Source: Prochlorococcus sp. AG-442-M23 (GTDB lineage Bacteria > Cyanobacteriota > Cyanobacteriia > PCC-6307 > Cyanobiaceae). Taken from it: 64,000 nucleotides of DNA. Where the stretch lies: contig QCPW01000003.1 in the NCBI GenBank assembly GCA_003209655.1, forward strand, positions 1 through 64,000, in the 5' to 3' direction. The position numbers were made by a program, and so were the translations under genes. Positions 36,675 through 47,393 of the stretch are shown here, one piece after another; positions within the stretch are counted from its first letter, which is position 1; the number at the start of each line of letters is the position of its first letter. The notes beneath the pieces were generated by a model. That model did not search any database and was not told the DNA's origin. It was given only the letters and a program-made list of their open reading frames with translations.

Positions 36675-38024
36675 ATGCTAACTGTTGCGATTTTAGCTGC
36701 AGGTAAAGGTACTAGGATGGCGAGCTCAATGCCCAAAGTCTTACATAAATTATCTGGGAAAACTCTTCTTCAAAGAGTCATAGACTCTTGCAACAAATTA
36801 AATCCAGATAAGATATTCATCATAGTTGGACATAAATCTAAGGAGGTCGAAGATTCAGTAATTAAAAATGATAATATTCACTTTATTTTTCAAAATCCTC
36901 AAAAAGGAACGGGTCATGCAGTTCAAGTTCTTTCTAAGCAAGTAAAAAAACATGAAGGCAAATTAATGGTTTTAAATGGAGACGTACCACTTATCAAATC
37001 TGAAACACTTAAAAAACTTATTAAATATCATGATTCAAAAAAAGCAGATGTTTCTTTAGTTACCACAAAGAAAAAAAATCCATATGGATATGGGAGAGTA
37101 TTTACCAAAGATAATTTAATTGAAAGCATAGTTGAGGAAAAAGATTGTAATAAAAATCAAAGTTTAAATTTACTTATAAATGCTGGAATATATTGCTTTA
37201 ATTGGAAAAGTTTATCAAAGATAATTAATAACTTAAAAAGTAATAATAAACAAAAAGAAATCTATCTAACTGATACTATTTCCTTAATGAAAAATTCTTA
37301 TAGCTTTGAGGTTGAAGATAATAAAGAACTTCAAGGAATAAATAATAGAGTTCAATTATCCGAATGCGAAGAAACTATTCAAACCTTAATTAAAGAAAAA
37401 CATATGATTGGAGGGGTAACTTTTATTAACCCAGCGAGCTGCACAATAAGTGAAGAGTCAATAATAGGATTAGATGTAATAATAGAAGCTAATACACATA
37501 TAAGAGGAAACTCTAAAATTTCTAATAATTGTAAAATTGGTCCAAATTCTTTCATAAAAGATACCATCGTTAATGAAAATTGCGAAATTATAAATTCAAC
37601 TATTTTTAATTCCAAAATTATGGACCATGTCAAAATTGGTCCTTATAGTCACATAAGGCCTAATTGTGAAATTTCACCTAAGAGCAAAATTGGTAATTTT
37701 GTTGAGATAAAAAATAGCCAACTAGATGAGGAAGTTAAGGTTAATCATTTAAGTTATATTGGCGATTCTAAAGTAGGTAAATATACTAATATAGGAGCAG
37801 GAACTATTACAGCAAATTTTGATGGCGTCAAAAAATATCAAACTAATATTGGTAAAAATTCTAGTATCGGGGCCAACACAGTTTTAATAGCGCCAATTCA
37901 TCTCGGTGACTCAGTAACTACTGGAGCAGGCTCAGTAATTACTAAAGACTCTAAAAATAATTCCTTAGCTATTGCAAGAAGCAAACAAGTAAATATTGAA
38001 AATTGGAAAAAAAACAAATCATAA
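36675..38024 (+). CDS. glmU: Bifunctional UDP-GlcNAc pyrophosphorylase/GlcN-1-P acetyltransferase
   Basis: A 449-residue protein. The nucleotidyltransferase domain begins [20 protein letters not shown], with QKGTGHAVQ and VLNGDVPLI. Residues about 245-449 form the left-handed beta-helix acetyltransferase with hexapeptide repeats and the catalytic [11 protein letters not shown], then [13 protein letters not shown]. It makes UDP-GlcNAc for peptidoglycan and lipopolysaccharide. It ends 2 bases before convergent murF. Confidence 0.96.
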   Translation: MLTVAILAAGKGTRMASSMPKVLHKLSGKTLLQRVIDSCNKLNPDKIFIIVGHKSKEVEDSVIKNDNIHFIFQNPQKGTGHAVQVLSKQVKKHEGKLMVLNGDVPLIKSETLKKLIKYHDSKKADVSLVTTKKKNPYGYGRVFTKDNLIESIVEEKDCNKNQSLNLLINAGIYCFNWKSLSKIINNLKSNNKQKEIYLTDTISLMKNSYSFEVEDNKELQGINNRVQLSECEETIQTLIKEKHMIGGVTFINPASCTISEESIIGLDVIIEANTHIRGNSKISNNCKIGPNSFIKDTIVNENCEIINSTIFNSKIMDHVKIGPYSHIRPNCEISPKSKIGNFVEIKNSQLDEEVKVNHLSYIGDSKVGKYTNIGAGTITANFDGVKKYQTNIGKNSSIGANTVLIAPIHLGDSVTTGAGSVITKDSKNNSLAIARSKQVNIENWKKNKS

Positions 38025-38026
38025 AA

Positions 38027-39397
38027 TTAATCAATTGATTTAATCACTCTCTCAAGCTTCCAACTACGGCTACCTTTAATAAGAATGCAATCTCCCTTTT
38101 TTGTATATTTATTTATAGTTTCACCAACTTTATTTATCTGATTAAAGAATAAGAATTTAGGACTCTTTTTTAAATAATCTGCATAATAAATTTCATCCTT
38201 TTTATTACAGATAAAAATACATTTTTTTATATCTGATCTATTTATATAATCAAAAAGATCCTTATGATATTTTTTACTTTTAATGCCTAATTCCTGCATA
38301 CTACCAAAAATTAAAAAATGATTATTTGGATTAACTAATAAATTATTAATACATGCTTTTACAGATTCAGGAGAAGCATTATAGGATTCATCATAAATAG
38401 TGGTCTTATTTCTTTTAAGAATTTTATTTCTTCCATTTAAACTTACAAAATTAAATTTATTAGTATCTTTGAATTCTATTCCAAACTCTTTTGCAACCGC
38501 ATAAACAAATAAGAAATTAAATGCATTGTGAAAACCTTGAAAGGATATTTCAAAGAGCTTATCTTCAATGATTATCGAATTATCAGATCTATTAAAAAAT
38601 CCTTGTAAATTATTTTTATTAATATTCTGAGCTTTTTTATTTCCACTTAATAATTCTACTTTAATAATTCTTCCATTCCAATTTTTTTTTAAAGTTTCTT
38701 CTAAAAATGAGTCATTAGCTGGAATTATTACAACGCCTTTTGGGTTTAAATGTTTAGTTATTTCGCATTTTGCATAAGTAATATTTTCTTTAGAGCCTAA
38801 TATTCCAATATGAGAGCTTCCAATATTTGTAATAACAGCGATATCAGGTTCAGAAAATTTAGACAAATTTTCAATCTGCCCAAGTCCTCTCATTCCCATC
38901 TCGAGTATTAAAGTTTTATCTTTCAAATCAGAAGCAAGGATTGTTAGGCCTACTCCAATTTCATTATTAAAATTTAGCTTACTTAATTTGATTTTCCCCA
39001 ATGGCTTTAAAACCTCTCCCATCATCTCTTTTGTAGTTGTTTTACCAACTGATCCTGTAATCCCAATAACAGGAATATTTAATTTTCTTCTTTTAAATAA
39101 TGCTAATTTTTGAAAAGCTTCTAAAGTATCTGGAACAGTCCAAAAAGGGAACTTATTAGGTAATAAATTCTGCATCCCATCTTTTATTACTACAGCTTTT
39201 CCTCCTTTTTTTATAACTTCTTTAAGAAAATCATGACCATCAAATTTTTTACCTTTTATAGCGATAAAAAGGTCTTTATTTGATATGGTTCGACTGTCTA
39301 TACTTATATTTTTAAAAGTTTGAGATTGATTTTCAAGGCCATCTCCTTCTTTTATATCCCCTAAAATTTTGTTTATATCAGATAAAGAAAATTCCAT
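38027..39397 (-). CDS. murF: UDP-N-acetylmuramoyl-tripeptide--D-Ala-D-Ala ligase
   Basis: A 456-residue Mur ligase, normal length. The ATP site is VIGITGSVGKTTTKEMM; the middle has NFNNEIGVGLT, ILEMGMRGLGQI and VITNIGSSHIG, and the C-terminal domain has YNASPES. It adds the last dipeptide to the peptidoglycan precursor in the cytoplasm. It starts 12 bases after glgA on the same strand, though the two pathways are unrelated. Confidence 0.94.
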   Translation of the reverse strand: MEFSLSDINKILGDIKEGDGLENQSQTFKNISIDSRTISNKDLFIAIKGKKFDGHDFLKEVIKKGGKAVVIKDGMQNLLPNKFPFWTVPDTLEAFQKLALFKRRKLNIPVIGITGSVGKTTTKEMMGEVLKPLGKIKLSKLNFNNEIGVGLTILASDLKDKTLILEMGMRGLGQIENLSKFSEPDIAVITNIGSSHIGILGSKENITYAKCEITKHLNPKGVVIIPANDSFLEETLKKNWNGRIIKVELLSGNKKAQNINKNNLQGFFNRSDNSIIIEDKLFEISFQGFHNAFNFLFVYAVAKEFGIEFKDTNKFNFVSLNGRNKILKRNKTTIYDESYNASPESVKACINNLLVNPNNHFLIFGSMQELGIKSKKYHKDLFDYINRSDIKKCIFICNKKDEIYYADYLKKSPKFLFFNQINKVGETINKYTKKGDCILIKGSRSWKLERVIKSID

Positions 39398-39409
39398 TAA
39401 AAATTTTTA

Positions 39410-40861
39410 TCATATATTTTTAAGAGAAGGATCAGCAGATTGGCCATAAGAGAATTTTTCGACTTCAGAAACATCTGGTGATGGCTCTTTAATACCACAT
39501 ACATCCTTGTACATCAATTCGTATTCTAGAGCTGATCTTTGCCAGCTAAATTCTTGACTCATAGCTCTTAGCTGTAAAGATTTCCAACTTTCTTTATGCC
39601 TAAAAGCCTCCCATGATCTTACTAAAGCAGTATAAAAGTCAATCGGCTCAAATCGATCAAAACAGAAACCAGTGCCACTATTATTCTCGGGATCATGAGG
39701 CAAAACAGTATCAACTAATCCTCCAACTCTTCTAACTATTGGGATTGATCCATACCTCATAGCAAGTAATTGACTGATGCCGCAGGGTTCAAATCTACTT
39801 GGCATTAAGAATGCATCTGATCCACCATATATAAGTCTTGATAAAGAATCATCATAGGTAAGAAATACCGAAAATCTACCAGGATAGTCTAATGCTAATT
39901 GCCATAACCCAGATTCTAAATATTTATCGCCTGTTCCTAAAATAGCTATTTGAGAATCTGTATAAGCAAGTAATCTTCTGGAAACTTGCAAAACCAAATC
40001 AACACCTTTTTGATCAACTAATCTACTTACCATTCCCAAAAGATATTTTTTACTATTTACCTCAAGTCCCATTTCTTTCTGAAGAATTGTCTTATTTTCT
40101 GATCTTTTATCTAAATTTCTTATATTGAATTGTGCAGGTAAAACTTTGTCTTTATCAGGATTCCATTCATCTAAATCAATCCCGTTAAGGATACCTCTTA
40201 ATTTTCCAGAAATATAATTCAATAATCCCTCAAGACTTTCCCCATACTCATATGTTTTGATCTCATCAGCATATGTTGGAGAAACAGCATTAACTCTATC
40301 TGCATATAACATTGCGGCAGCCATTGTATGGTCACCATGCATATACCATGGACACCATGTCATTTTTTCAAGTTTCCATCTCCACGGTCCTTGATATTTC
40401 AAGTTATGTATAGTAAAAACAGTACTTACTTCAGGATCTTGATGCATCCATACTGGAATCATGCCAGTATGCCAATCATGACAATGTAAGACTTGGGGCT
40501 TCCAATAATTCCAAGAAAATTCAGCTGTAGCACTTGCAAAAAATGTAAAACGCCAGTCCTCATCTTCTCCTCCGTATATCTGTCCAGAGTCAAAAGTTGG
40601 ATGTCCTACTAAGTAGATTCTGTAATCATGTATAGGATGTTTTGCTTCATATACAGAAAAATCATTCCCCATTGTATTGGATTTAAAGACTGGTTCATTT
40701 GATACTTCAAGTAGGTTCCACAATTTCCCATATCCTGGAATTATTACCCTTACATCATGGCCAAGTTTAATCAATGATGGTGGTAATGAACCAACTACAT
40801 CTCCCATACCTCCAACCTTGATCATTGGAGCACATTCAGCGGCAGCAAGAAGAATTCTCAT
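39410..40861 (-). CDS. glgA: Glycogen synthase
   Basis: A 483-residue GT5 enzyme. The ADP-glucose site is [14 protein letters not shown] near the N-terminus, then [21 protein letters not shown]-like [10 protein letters not shown], a retained catalytic region [12 protein letters not shown], and [19 protein letters not shown]. It extends glycogen with ADP-glucose. The ATG at 40861 follows a short AT-rich gap after menB. Confidence 0.95.
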   Translation of the reverse strand: MRILLAAAECAPMIKVGGMGDVVGSLPPSLIKLGHDVRVIIPGYGKLWNLLEVSNEPVFKSNTMGNDFSVYEAKHPIHDYRIYLVGHPTFDSGQIYGGEDEDWRFTFFASATAEFSWNYWKPQVLHCHDWHTGMIPVWMHQDPEVSTVFTIHNLKYQGPWRWKLEKMTWCPWYMHGDHTMAAAMLYADRVNAVSPTYADEIKTYEYGESLEGLLNYISGKLRGILNGIDLDEWNPDKDKVLPAQFNIRNLDKRSENKTILQKEMGLEVNSKKYLLGMVSRLVDQKGVDLVLQVSRRLLAYTDSQIAILGTGDKYLESGLWQLALDYPGRFSVFLTYDDSLSRLIYGGSDAFLMPSRFEPCGISQLLAMRYGSIPIVRRVGGLVDTVLPHDPENNSGTGFCFDRFEPIDFYTALVRSWEAFRHKESWKSLQLRAMSQEFSWQRSALEYELMYKDVCGIKEPSPDVSEVEKFSYGQSADPSLKNI

Positions 40862-40896
40862 TGATAATTATTTAAAAAGTTCTTTTGAAAAATAAA

Positions 40897-41754
40897 CTAG
40901 GGTGTCCACTTATAGTCAGAAAAGTCTGGTGGACGCTTTTCAAGGAAGGCATCTCTACCTTCTTGAGCTTCTTCAGTCGCATAGAATAATTGAGTTGTGT
41001 ATCCAGATAATTCTTGAATACCGGCAATACCATCATTCTCCGCATTGAATGAAGCTTTAAGAATACGAATAGCAGTTGGACTATTTCGTAAAATCTCTCT
41101 TGCCCAGATTACACCCTCAGCTTCTAATTCTTCAATCTTTGTAATTGCATTTATCAAGCCCATCTTAAGAGCTTCTTTGGAATTATATTTTCTACATAAA
41201 AACCAAATTTCTTTTGCTTTTCTTTGACCTACAAGTCTAGCTAAATAACTAGATCCAAAACCCGCATCAAAACTACCAACTCTTGGACCTGTTTGACCAA
41301 ATATTGCATTCTCAGAGGCAATACTGAGATCACAAATTAAATGAAGTACCTGGCCTCCTCCAATTGCAAAACCAGGAACTAAGGCAATAACCACTTTAGG
41401 CAAACTTCTTATTAATCTTTGAAGTTCAAGTACATTTAATCTCTGCTCCCCTGCATCATTTTTATATCCATTTTCACCTCTTACACTCTGATCACCTCCA
41501 GAGCAAAAAGAATAAATACCTTTCTTGTCAGGTCCCGCCCCTGTGAAGAGAACTACTCCAATAGTTTCATCATTTCTTACGATATTAAATGCGTTAATTA
41601 GTTCATCTACAGTTTGTGGCCTAAATGCATTTCTTTTTTCAGGCCGATTAATTGCAATTCTCGCAATTCCTTCATCTGATTTGTGAAACAATATATCTTC
41701 ATAAGATTTGCATTCTGACCAACTTAAAGTTTTTTTACCTGGTAATACTTTCAT
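40897..41754 (-). CDS. menB: 1,4-dihydroxy-2-naphthoyl-CoA synthase
   Basis: A 285-residue crotonase-fold protein. [16 protein letters not shown] opens the fold, [15 protein letters not shown] and [24 protein letters not shown] (pieces) hold the oxyanion hole, [22 protein letters not shown] is the naphthoate-specific segment, and the C-terminus [14 protein letters not shown] is the usual MenB end. It acts in the phylloquinone branch that supplies the photosystem I quinone. It follows menD by 35 bases on the same strand. Confidence 0.95.
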   Translation of the reverse strand: MKVLPGKKTLSWSECKSYEDILFHKSDEGIARIAINRPEKRNAFRPQTVDELINAFNIVRNDETIGVVLFTGAGPDKKGIYSFCSGGDQSVRGENGYKNDAGEQRLNVLELQRLIRSLPKVVIALVPGFAIGGGQVLHLICDLSIASENAIFGQTGPRVGSFDAGFGSSYLARLVGQRKAKEIWFLCRKYNSKEALKMGLINAITKIEELEAEGVIWAREILRNSPTAIRILKASFNAENDGIAGIQELSGYTTQLFYATEEAQEGRDAFLEKRPPDFSDYKWTP

Positions 41755-41789
41755 GAAACCTAATTATTCAAAAATAGAAAATGATAAAT

Positions 41790-43553
41790 TTAACTGCCAA
41801 TTATTTTTTCTAGCAGTGCATTTTTTTCACAAATTTCACTTTCTGGATCAACATCAACTTTAATTATTACAGATTTCTGGATAGAAATGCTCCAATCGAA
41901 TGCCTCTCGTAATTTTTTAAAATTTGCCACACTCCTAAAGTTTACTTGATAGCCCTCTGCAAGTTTTGACCAGTTTATTTCTTTTGGCATAAGAAAAAGT
42001 TTTTTTAATTCATCTTCTTTTAAATTTTCTTTATAAATACGATTAAATATATTTCCACCATTATTATTTATCAAAAGAATTGTTAAATTCACGTCGATTG
42101 AATTTTCAATCAGCCAACCGTTTATATCATGAATAAAAGCCAAATCTCCAGTCACAAGAAGTAGAGGATTTTTAATTCTAGAAATTCCTAATGCAAGAGA
42201 TAAAGTACCGTCTATGCCGGAAGCTCCTCTAAAGCTGAAACAATTTCTTGTTAAAGTACCATTTTCAGAAAATGTAAGCCAATCTCTAATCGGGCTACTC
42301 GCGGCGAGCATTATAGGATTTTCAGCTGGCCAAAGTTTTGGAACAAGATTTGCAAGCATATACTCAGTAATTTGATTATCTTGAGTAATTTTCTCTTTTA
42401 AAATTTCTTTAATTTGCTCGCCTTCCTCTATTAAATCTAGAGCCATCGGAGTAAGAGACTTTTTGTTTTTTTCGTTAATTGATAATTCTTCTAACAATAG
42501 AGTAGTAAAATTTGATAACCCAAAATCATATTCAAATGATTTTTTTATAGGGTCCAATTTTCTATAGTTTTTTTCTTTTATAAGAATTTGTATCCCTTCG
42601 AAGGTTGTTAAGAACTTCTCCAAATCAATTGAGGATGACATAGGGCCAAGCCTCAAAAGTTGATGACAATTTACTAAATTTTTATTTTTTCTTAAGACTA
42701 ATTCCCAATTAACAACTAAACCTCTCAAATCAGAATAAACGCCTGAAACAGGATCAGCAAATACTGGCCACCCAGTAATTTCTTGTAATTGCTCTAAAGA
42801 TTTATTGAAAGAAGTTAAATCATTTATAGAACCTTGATAGGGACCTACCAAAATAATGCCGGATTTATCTAAATTTAAACTTTTTGAAATTTCTAAGAAT
42901 TTGTTTTTATCAGACTTTTTTTCAACTTCCTGAAATATGTATTTTTTCTTTAAATAAATTCTCTCAAAAACCTCTAAAACATTCTTTTTATTCAAAAATG
43001 AAATACCTAAAGGCTTATCAATAGGAATGTTTAAATGAATAGGACCGGGGAAAGTTGATACTTGTTTCTCAGTAATTTGAACTAAATTTAAGATTTCATT
43101 TTCTTGTGTTTCATGAAGTCCATTTAGATTTGTAGTTAAAACTCTTCTGCAGACTGAACTCAAAAAATCTTCTTGATTTACTGTTTGATTAGCTCCACAA
43201 TCTTTTAATCTTAAGGGTCTATCAGCAGTAAGAAATATAATACCTTTACAAGATCGATCTGCCTCAACTGCTGCTGGCAATAAGTTACTTACGGCAGTCC
43301 CTGAAGTGGTAATAACTAAAGAAAGATTGCCTGATGCTGCAGAAATTCCAAGAGAGTGGAATCCCGCAGATCTCTCATCTATTGAATTATAAATATTTAC
43401 CATTCCTAATTTATTTAATTCTCCAGCAGCTATTGCTAAAGGTGCTGATCTACTACCGGGACATAGTATTAAATTTTTAACTCCTATTTTTATAAGAAGA
43501 TTCAAAAGTTGTAAACTTCTAAGAAAATTTTTGCATTCAATAGATGATGTCAT
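41790..43553 (-). CDS. menD: SEPHCHC synthase MenD
   Basis: A 587-residue ThDP enzyme. The N-terminal half has [15 protein letters not shown] and [17 protein letters not shown] (with the ThDP Glu), then [13 protein letters not shown]. The C-terminal half binds ThDP-Mg: [15 protein letters not shown] and [12 protein letters not shown]. It joins 2-oxoglutarate to isochorismate, the first committed step of phylloquinone synthesis. It is the first gene of menD-menB and divergent from lepB. Confidence 0.95.
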   Translation of the reverse strand: MTSSIECKNFLRSLQLLNLLIKIGVKNLILCPGSRSAPLAIAAGELNKLGMVNIYNSIDERSAGFHSLGISAASGNLSLVITTSGTAVSNLLPAAVEADRSCKGIIFLTADRPLRLKDCGANQTVNQEDFLSSVCRRVLTTNLNGLHETQENEILNLVQITEKQVSTFPGPIHLNIPIDKPLGISFLNKKNVLEVFERIYLKKKYIFQEVEKKSDKNKFLEISKSLNLDKSGIILVGPYQGSINDLTSFNKSLEQLQEITGWPVFADPVSGVYSDLRGLVVNWELVLRKNKNLVNCHQLLRLGPMSSSIDLEKFLTTFEGIQILIKEKNYRKLDPIKKSFEYDFGLSNFTTLLLEELSINEKNKKSLTPMALDLIEEGEQIKEILKEKITQDNQITEYMLANLVPKLWPAENPIMLAASSPIRDWLTFSENGTLTRNCFSFRGASGIDGTLSLALGISRIKNPLLLVTGDLAFIHDINGWLIENSIDVNLTILLINNNGGNIFNRIYKENLKEDELKKLFLMPKEINWSKLAEGYQVNFRSVANFKKLREAFDWSISIQKSVIIKVDVDPESEICEKNALLEKIIGS

Positions 43554-43603
43554 AATTTATATAAATGCTTTGGGATTTTCCTTATAACTGAATTAAATAA
43601 AAC

Positions 43604-44188
43604 ATGTCTACAACACAAGAAAAAAGAAATTCAATACTAAAGGATTTAAAAAATCTTTTAATCTGGATATCTATTGCTTTAATTATACGATGGCAGGTTA
43701 TAGAGCCAAGATGGATCCCATCCGGTTCAATGCTTCCAACTCTTCAAATACAAGATAAAATTCTTGTTGAAAAAGTAACGCCCAAAATCACATCCAAATC
43801 AAATCTTTCAAAATTAAAAAATAAAATAGTTGTTTTTAACGTTCCTGAACAATTAATTAATGCTGGTTATGAAGCAGATACTGCACTAATAAAAAGAGTA
43901 ATTGGAATACCTGGAGACAAAGTAGAAGTAAGAGACGGTAACCTTTACTTAAATGATATCGCTCAAAAAAATTACGTTTTTGACAAAAATATTAATTATT
44001 CTACAGGGCCTTTTATTGTCCCAGATGAGTCATTATGGGTGATGGGAGATAATAGAAATAACAGTATGGACTCACATATTTGGGGATTTTTACCCTATGA
44101 AAAGGTTATCGGTAAAGCTATTTTTAGATATTGGCCGTTTAATAAAATTGGACCCATTCGGTTCCCTGCCCTTAATAATTTAGATTAA
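43604..44188 (+). CDS. lepB: Signal peptidase I
   Basis: A 194-residue type I signal peptidase. One N-terminal membrane helix (about 16-32) is followed by WIPSGSMLPTL with catalytic Ser42, ALIKRVIGIPGD with catalytic Lys98, and the closing motif MGDNRNNSMDSHIWGFLPYE. It cleaves signal peptides on the periplasmic or lumenal side. It is divergent from menD, and DUF760 follows 45 bases later. Confidence 0.94.
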   Translation: MSTTQEKRNSILKDLKNLLIWISIALIIRWQVIEPRWIPSGSMLPTLQIQDKILVEKVTPKITSKSNLSKLKNKIVVFNVPEQLINAGYEADTALIKRVIGIPGDKVEVRDGNLYLNDIAQKNYVFDKNINYSTGPFIVPDESLWVMGDNRNNSMDSHIWGFLPYEKVIGKAIFRYWPFNKIGPIRFPALNNLD

Positions 44189-44233
44189 TGGGTACGTGAT
44201 GTTGTAGGGTTTGTATATCTTGAAGTTGTAGAA

Positions 44234-44569
44234 ATGTTTAATCCAGAATTTCTTGCTACTGAAAATAATGATCCAAATGAAGAGAATGACTTAATCCAAT
44301 ACTTACAAAAACAATCTCCTGAAGTTTTGCAAAGAGTAGCAAAATCAGCTAGTGAAGATATTCAAGAAATTATTAGACATAATGTTCAAGGTCTTCTTGG
44401 AATGCTTCCTTCAGATCAATTTGATGTAAAAATAACATCTTCAAAAGACAACATTGCTAATTTATTATCTTCTGCAATGATGACAGGATATTTTTTAAGA
44501 CAAATGGAGCAAAGAAAAGAGCTGGAACAAACTCTTAAAAATGATGAAAACATGTCTATTGAAGAATAG
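44234..44569 (+). CDS. DUF760 family protein
   Basis: A 111-residue soluble protein. Residues 20-95 fit DUF760, a domain of cyanobacteria and plastids: LIQYLQKQSPEVLQRVAKSA then IIRHNVQGLLGMLPSDQFDVKI and AMMTGYFLRQMEQRKELEQTL (given in pieces). Function is not established. It ends 2 bases before convergent DUF4336. Confidence 0.85.
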   Translation: MFNPEFLATENNDPNEENDLIQYLQKQSPEVLQRVAKSASEDIQEIIRHNVQGLLGMLPSDQFDVKITSSKDNIANLLSSAMMTGYFLRQMEQRKELEQTLKNDENMSIEE

Positions 44570-44571
44570 TT

Positions 44572-45738
44572 TTAAAGATTTACTTCTTCAGGAATTATTC
44601 CTAGTTCAAACAACTTTTTATATAAACCCGTCAAAAATTTATTATCCTCAGGAAGTTTGTCCCACTTTTGGGAATTAATTTCATTAATTAATTTTTGACA
44701 ATCTTCTATTGTAAACTTTATAGGTGCCGTAAAATGAGCTGGGATTAAATATTCCATATCTTCAAAAGACTTTATATTATCTAGCCATTTAAGTAATACT
44801 TCTTTTGAACGGGGGAAAATTAGTTTTTGTAAAACTGGTGCCACTTGAATCTTAGGAGTATCTTCACCCATTATTTCAACAAGAGATGATTGCCAATCTT
44901 GGTCCCATACAAAGGGGTATATACCGAAATGAGATCTCCAATTTCTAAGATCTTTTTTGAACGAATACTTAAATATTTCTTTTAAAGGAGGAATATTTAA
45001 TTTACTTGGTTTCAAAAAAGATGAAAACAAGACTAACCTTTTCCAGCCTTTTTTTCTTTGTTCAATGGAGTCAATCAAAGGTTCATCTCCTCTCTCTCTA
45101 GAATGAAAAAGAAGTGGAGTTGGATCAAAATTAAATATCTCAGGTGGAGTGGAGTCTATTCCAACTATTGCATCTGTTACATGAAGAGTTTTCGTAGAAT
45201 AATGGAAACAGCTTATCTCCTGATATCTTCCAAGTCCTAAATTCAGTGGACCTAATGAAGACCATTTAAAAGAGTTTGTATATGGAGTACCTTCCTCAAA
45301 CAGTATTCTTGATCTTTTTGATGGAATTCCTAAAAAATCTAGTGGAAGATTGATGGGGAAACTCCACTGTCCAGGACAAAGCCAAATTTCTGCATCCTTA
45401 AAAATTCTTAAAAGAGCTGGCAGTCCGATTTTATGTTCTAATCCGGAGGCACTTGGGAGAATTATTGTTTTTACTTTGCCGTGAATCGCAATTAATTTTT
45501 CTAACTCATTTATTAATTCTTTTGTCGGAGGCAGTGGGTTTATTAGCATTAATCCATTATCAACCTTTATTACTGTCATTCTTATTGGAACCGCAACATA
45601 ATAAAGTCCCTGTATTTGTTCCAAGGACCATATTTGATCAGGAATTAATTCTCTTAAAATTGTTTTCTTTTTCCCATAAGGATATAAGGGAAATAATGGC
45701 CACCAATACCACTTTTTATTTAAAGTTTCTTCCACCAT
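44572..45738 (-). CDS. DUF4336 family protein (beta-lactamase-like fold)
   Basis: A 388-residue soluble protein. It has the DUF4336 layout: a Trp-rich N-terminus (NKKWYWWPLFPLYPYGKKKT), PIRMTVIKVDNGLMLINPLPPTKEL and TIILPSASGLEHKIGLPALL. The family is cyanobacterial and plant-like, and related in fold to metallo-beta-lactamases; most metal-ligand His residues are absent here (only SGLEHK and ITHFTAP-like HFTAP remain). It follows mntB by 2 bases on the same strand and may be carried on the manganese-transport transcript, though a link is not shown. Confidence 0.75.
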   Translation of the reverse strand: MVEETLNKKWYWWPLFPLYPYGKKKTILRELIPDQIWSLEQIQGLYYVAVPIRMTVIKVDNGLMLINPLPPTKELINELEKLIAIHGKVKTIILPSASGLEHKIGLPALLRIFKDAEIWLCPGQWSFPINLPLDFLGIPSKRSRILFEEGTPYTNSFKWSSLGPLNLGLGRYQEISCFHYSTKTLHVTDAIVGIDSTPPEIFNFDPTPLLFHSRERGDEPLIDSIEQRKKGWKRLVLFSSFLKPSKLNIPPLKEIFKYSFKKDLRNWRSHFGIYPFVWDQDWQSSLVEIMGEDTPKIQVAPVLQKLIFPRSKEVLLKWLDNIKSFEDMEYLIPAHFTAPIKFTIEDCQKLINEINSQKWDKLPEDNKFLTGLYKKLFELGIIPEEVNL

Positions 45739-45740
45739 GA

Positions 45741-46613
45741 TTATTTATAACCAGCAAAAAATTTCTTTAACTTAAATATTCCGTATCTTGGAGCGAATAA
45801 AAAAGCGAATAAAAATATAAAAGTTTGTGCCAAGACAATTGATCCGCCTGTTTCAAGATCAAACCAAAAACTAATGTAGATTCCTATTAGGCTTGAGATA
45901 ATTGCACTTAATACTGAAATTATTGTCATATTATCAAACTTATCAGTCAGTAAATATGCTGTAGCCCCTGGTGTAATCAACATCGCAACTACCAAAATAA
46001 TTCCAACAGACTGCAAGCCCACAACTGCTGCCAAAGATAAGCAAGTGAGGAGTAAATAGTGAAGAAAAAATACGTTAATTCCAACTGTTTTTGCATGCCT
46101 AGGATCAAAACAATAAAGCATTAAATCTTTTCTAAAAATTGATAAAAGGATTACTACCAATAAAGAAATGATTATGGTTTGTTTTACATCTGAAAGTGAT
46201 ATTCCTAATGGACTGCCAAAAAGGATAGAGTGCAGATCAATATTACTTTTAATCTTAGAGACCAATACGATTCCAAGAGCGAAAAATCCAGTAAATACCA
46301 ACCCAATAACAGTATCTTCCTTAACCCTAGATTTCTGCTTAATAAACCCTATCAATGCAACAGAACCAACTCCGAAAATAAATGCCCCTAATGAGAAAGG
46401 AAGACCTAATGCATAAGCAACCACAACACCAGGCATTACTGAATGTGACACTGCATCTCCCATTAAAGCCCATCCTTTAAGAGTTAAATAACTAGATAGG
46501 AAACCACAAACAGCTGCCACTAATGAACTCATAAGAAGTGCTTTTCTCATAAAGTCATGAGTTAAAGGATCTGTTATGAATGAATCTAAAGTTAAAAAAG
46601 AAGAGAACTCCAT
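45741..46613 (-). CDS. mntB: Manganese ABC transporter, membrane subunit
   Basis: A 290-residue ABC-3 family permease with about eight membrane segments. The signature LKGWALMGDAVSHSVMPGVVVAYALGLP marks the coupling helix that meets the ATPase, and VGLQSVGIILVVAMLITPGATAYLL is the other conserved stretch. The family carries Mn, Zn or Fe; the partner binding protein (mntC) has Mn-type ligands. It is the third gene of the transporter, 12 bases after the ATPase. Confidence 0.88.
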   Translation of the reverse strand: MEFSSFLTLDSFITDPLTHDFMRKALLMSSLVAAVCGFLSSYLTLKGWALMGDAVSHSVMPGVVVAYALGLPFSLGAFIFGVGSVALIGFIKQKSRVKEDTVIGLVFTGFFALGIVLVSKIKSNIDLHSILFGSPLGISLSDVKQTIIISLLVVILLSIFRKDLMLYCFDPRHAKTVGINVFFLHYLLLTCLSLAAVVGLQSVGIILVVAMLITPGATAYLLTDKFDNMTIISVLSAIISSLIGIYISFWFDLETGGSIVLAQTFIFLFAFLFAPRYGIFKLKKFFAGYK

Positions 46614-46625
46614 ATAATTTAAAAT

Positions 46626-47390
46626 TTAGGATTCAGGTCCAAACAAGAAATCAGGTGAGATTCCTCCAAAAGTAGTTGTAATATTTTCAGGGGTAAATAC
46701 TTCAGAGGTCTCGCCATAAGCTACAACAGTTTTATTTATTAAAAGAACCAAATCACAAAATTCACGGACATGAATCATATCGTGCGTTGATAATAATATA
46801 GTTTTCCCCTCATTTTTAAATTGAATAAATAATTCCGAGATAAGTTTCTCAGTTCTTATATCAACACCTGAAAAAGGCTCATCAAGAAGCAATATTGACG
46901 CCCTTTGAGCTATTGCTCTAGCTAAAAAAGTTCGTTTTCTCTGACCTCCAGATAAGTTTCCAATAGGTGTAGATAAATGATCAGTTAGATCAACTCTCTC
47001 AATAGCATCTTTAACCGCCTGAATATCAGACTCTCTAGGACACCTAAAAATATTCATCGAACCATATCTTCCCATCATCACTATGTCCCAAACATTTATT
47101 GGGAATTGACTATCAATGCCCTCATTCTGAGGAACATAAGCAATTGTCTGATCTTTTTGAGCAGATCTTACAGACTCTCCATTAATTCTAATTTTTCCCT
47201 TTGAAATATTTACAAAGCCAGTTAAAGCATTAAAAAAAGTTGTTTTACCAGCCCCGTTCATCCCTACTAACCCACAAATCTGGCCAGGTTTCAATCTTAA
47301 ATTGGCATCATACAAAGCCACTTTACCGTTGTAATCTACGCAAATATTCTCTGCATCAATCCTAAAGTTTTGATAATTGATTGATTCCAT
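46626..47390 (-). CDS. mntA: Manganese ABC transporter, ATP-binding subunit
   Basis: A 254-residue ABC ATPase. The Walker A is GLVGMNGAGKTTFFNAL, the signature is LSGGQRKRTFLARAIAQ, the Walker B is ILLLDEPFSGVD, and the switch His is in LLSTHDMIHV. The Q-loop is AYVPQNEGIDSQFP. It powers the permease encoded 12 bases downstream and lies 3 bases after mntC. Confidence 0.9.
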   Translation of the reverse strand: MESINYQNFRIDAENICVDYNGKVALYDANLRLKPGQICGLVGMNGAGKTTFFNALTGFVNISKGKIRINGESVRSAQKDQTIAYVPQNEGIDSQFPINVWDIVMMGRYGSMNIFRCPRESDIQAVKDAIERVDLTDHLSTPIGNLSGGQRKRTFLARAIAQRASILLLDEPFSGVDIRTEKLISELFIQFKNEGKTILLSTHDMIHVREFCDLVLLINKTVVAYGETSEVFTPENITTTFGGISPDFLFGPES

Positions 47391-47393
47391 AAT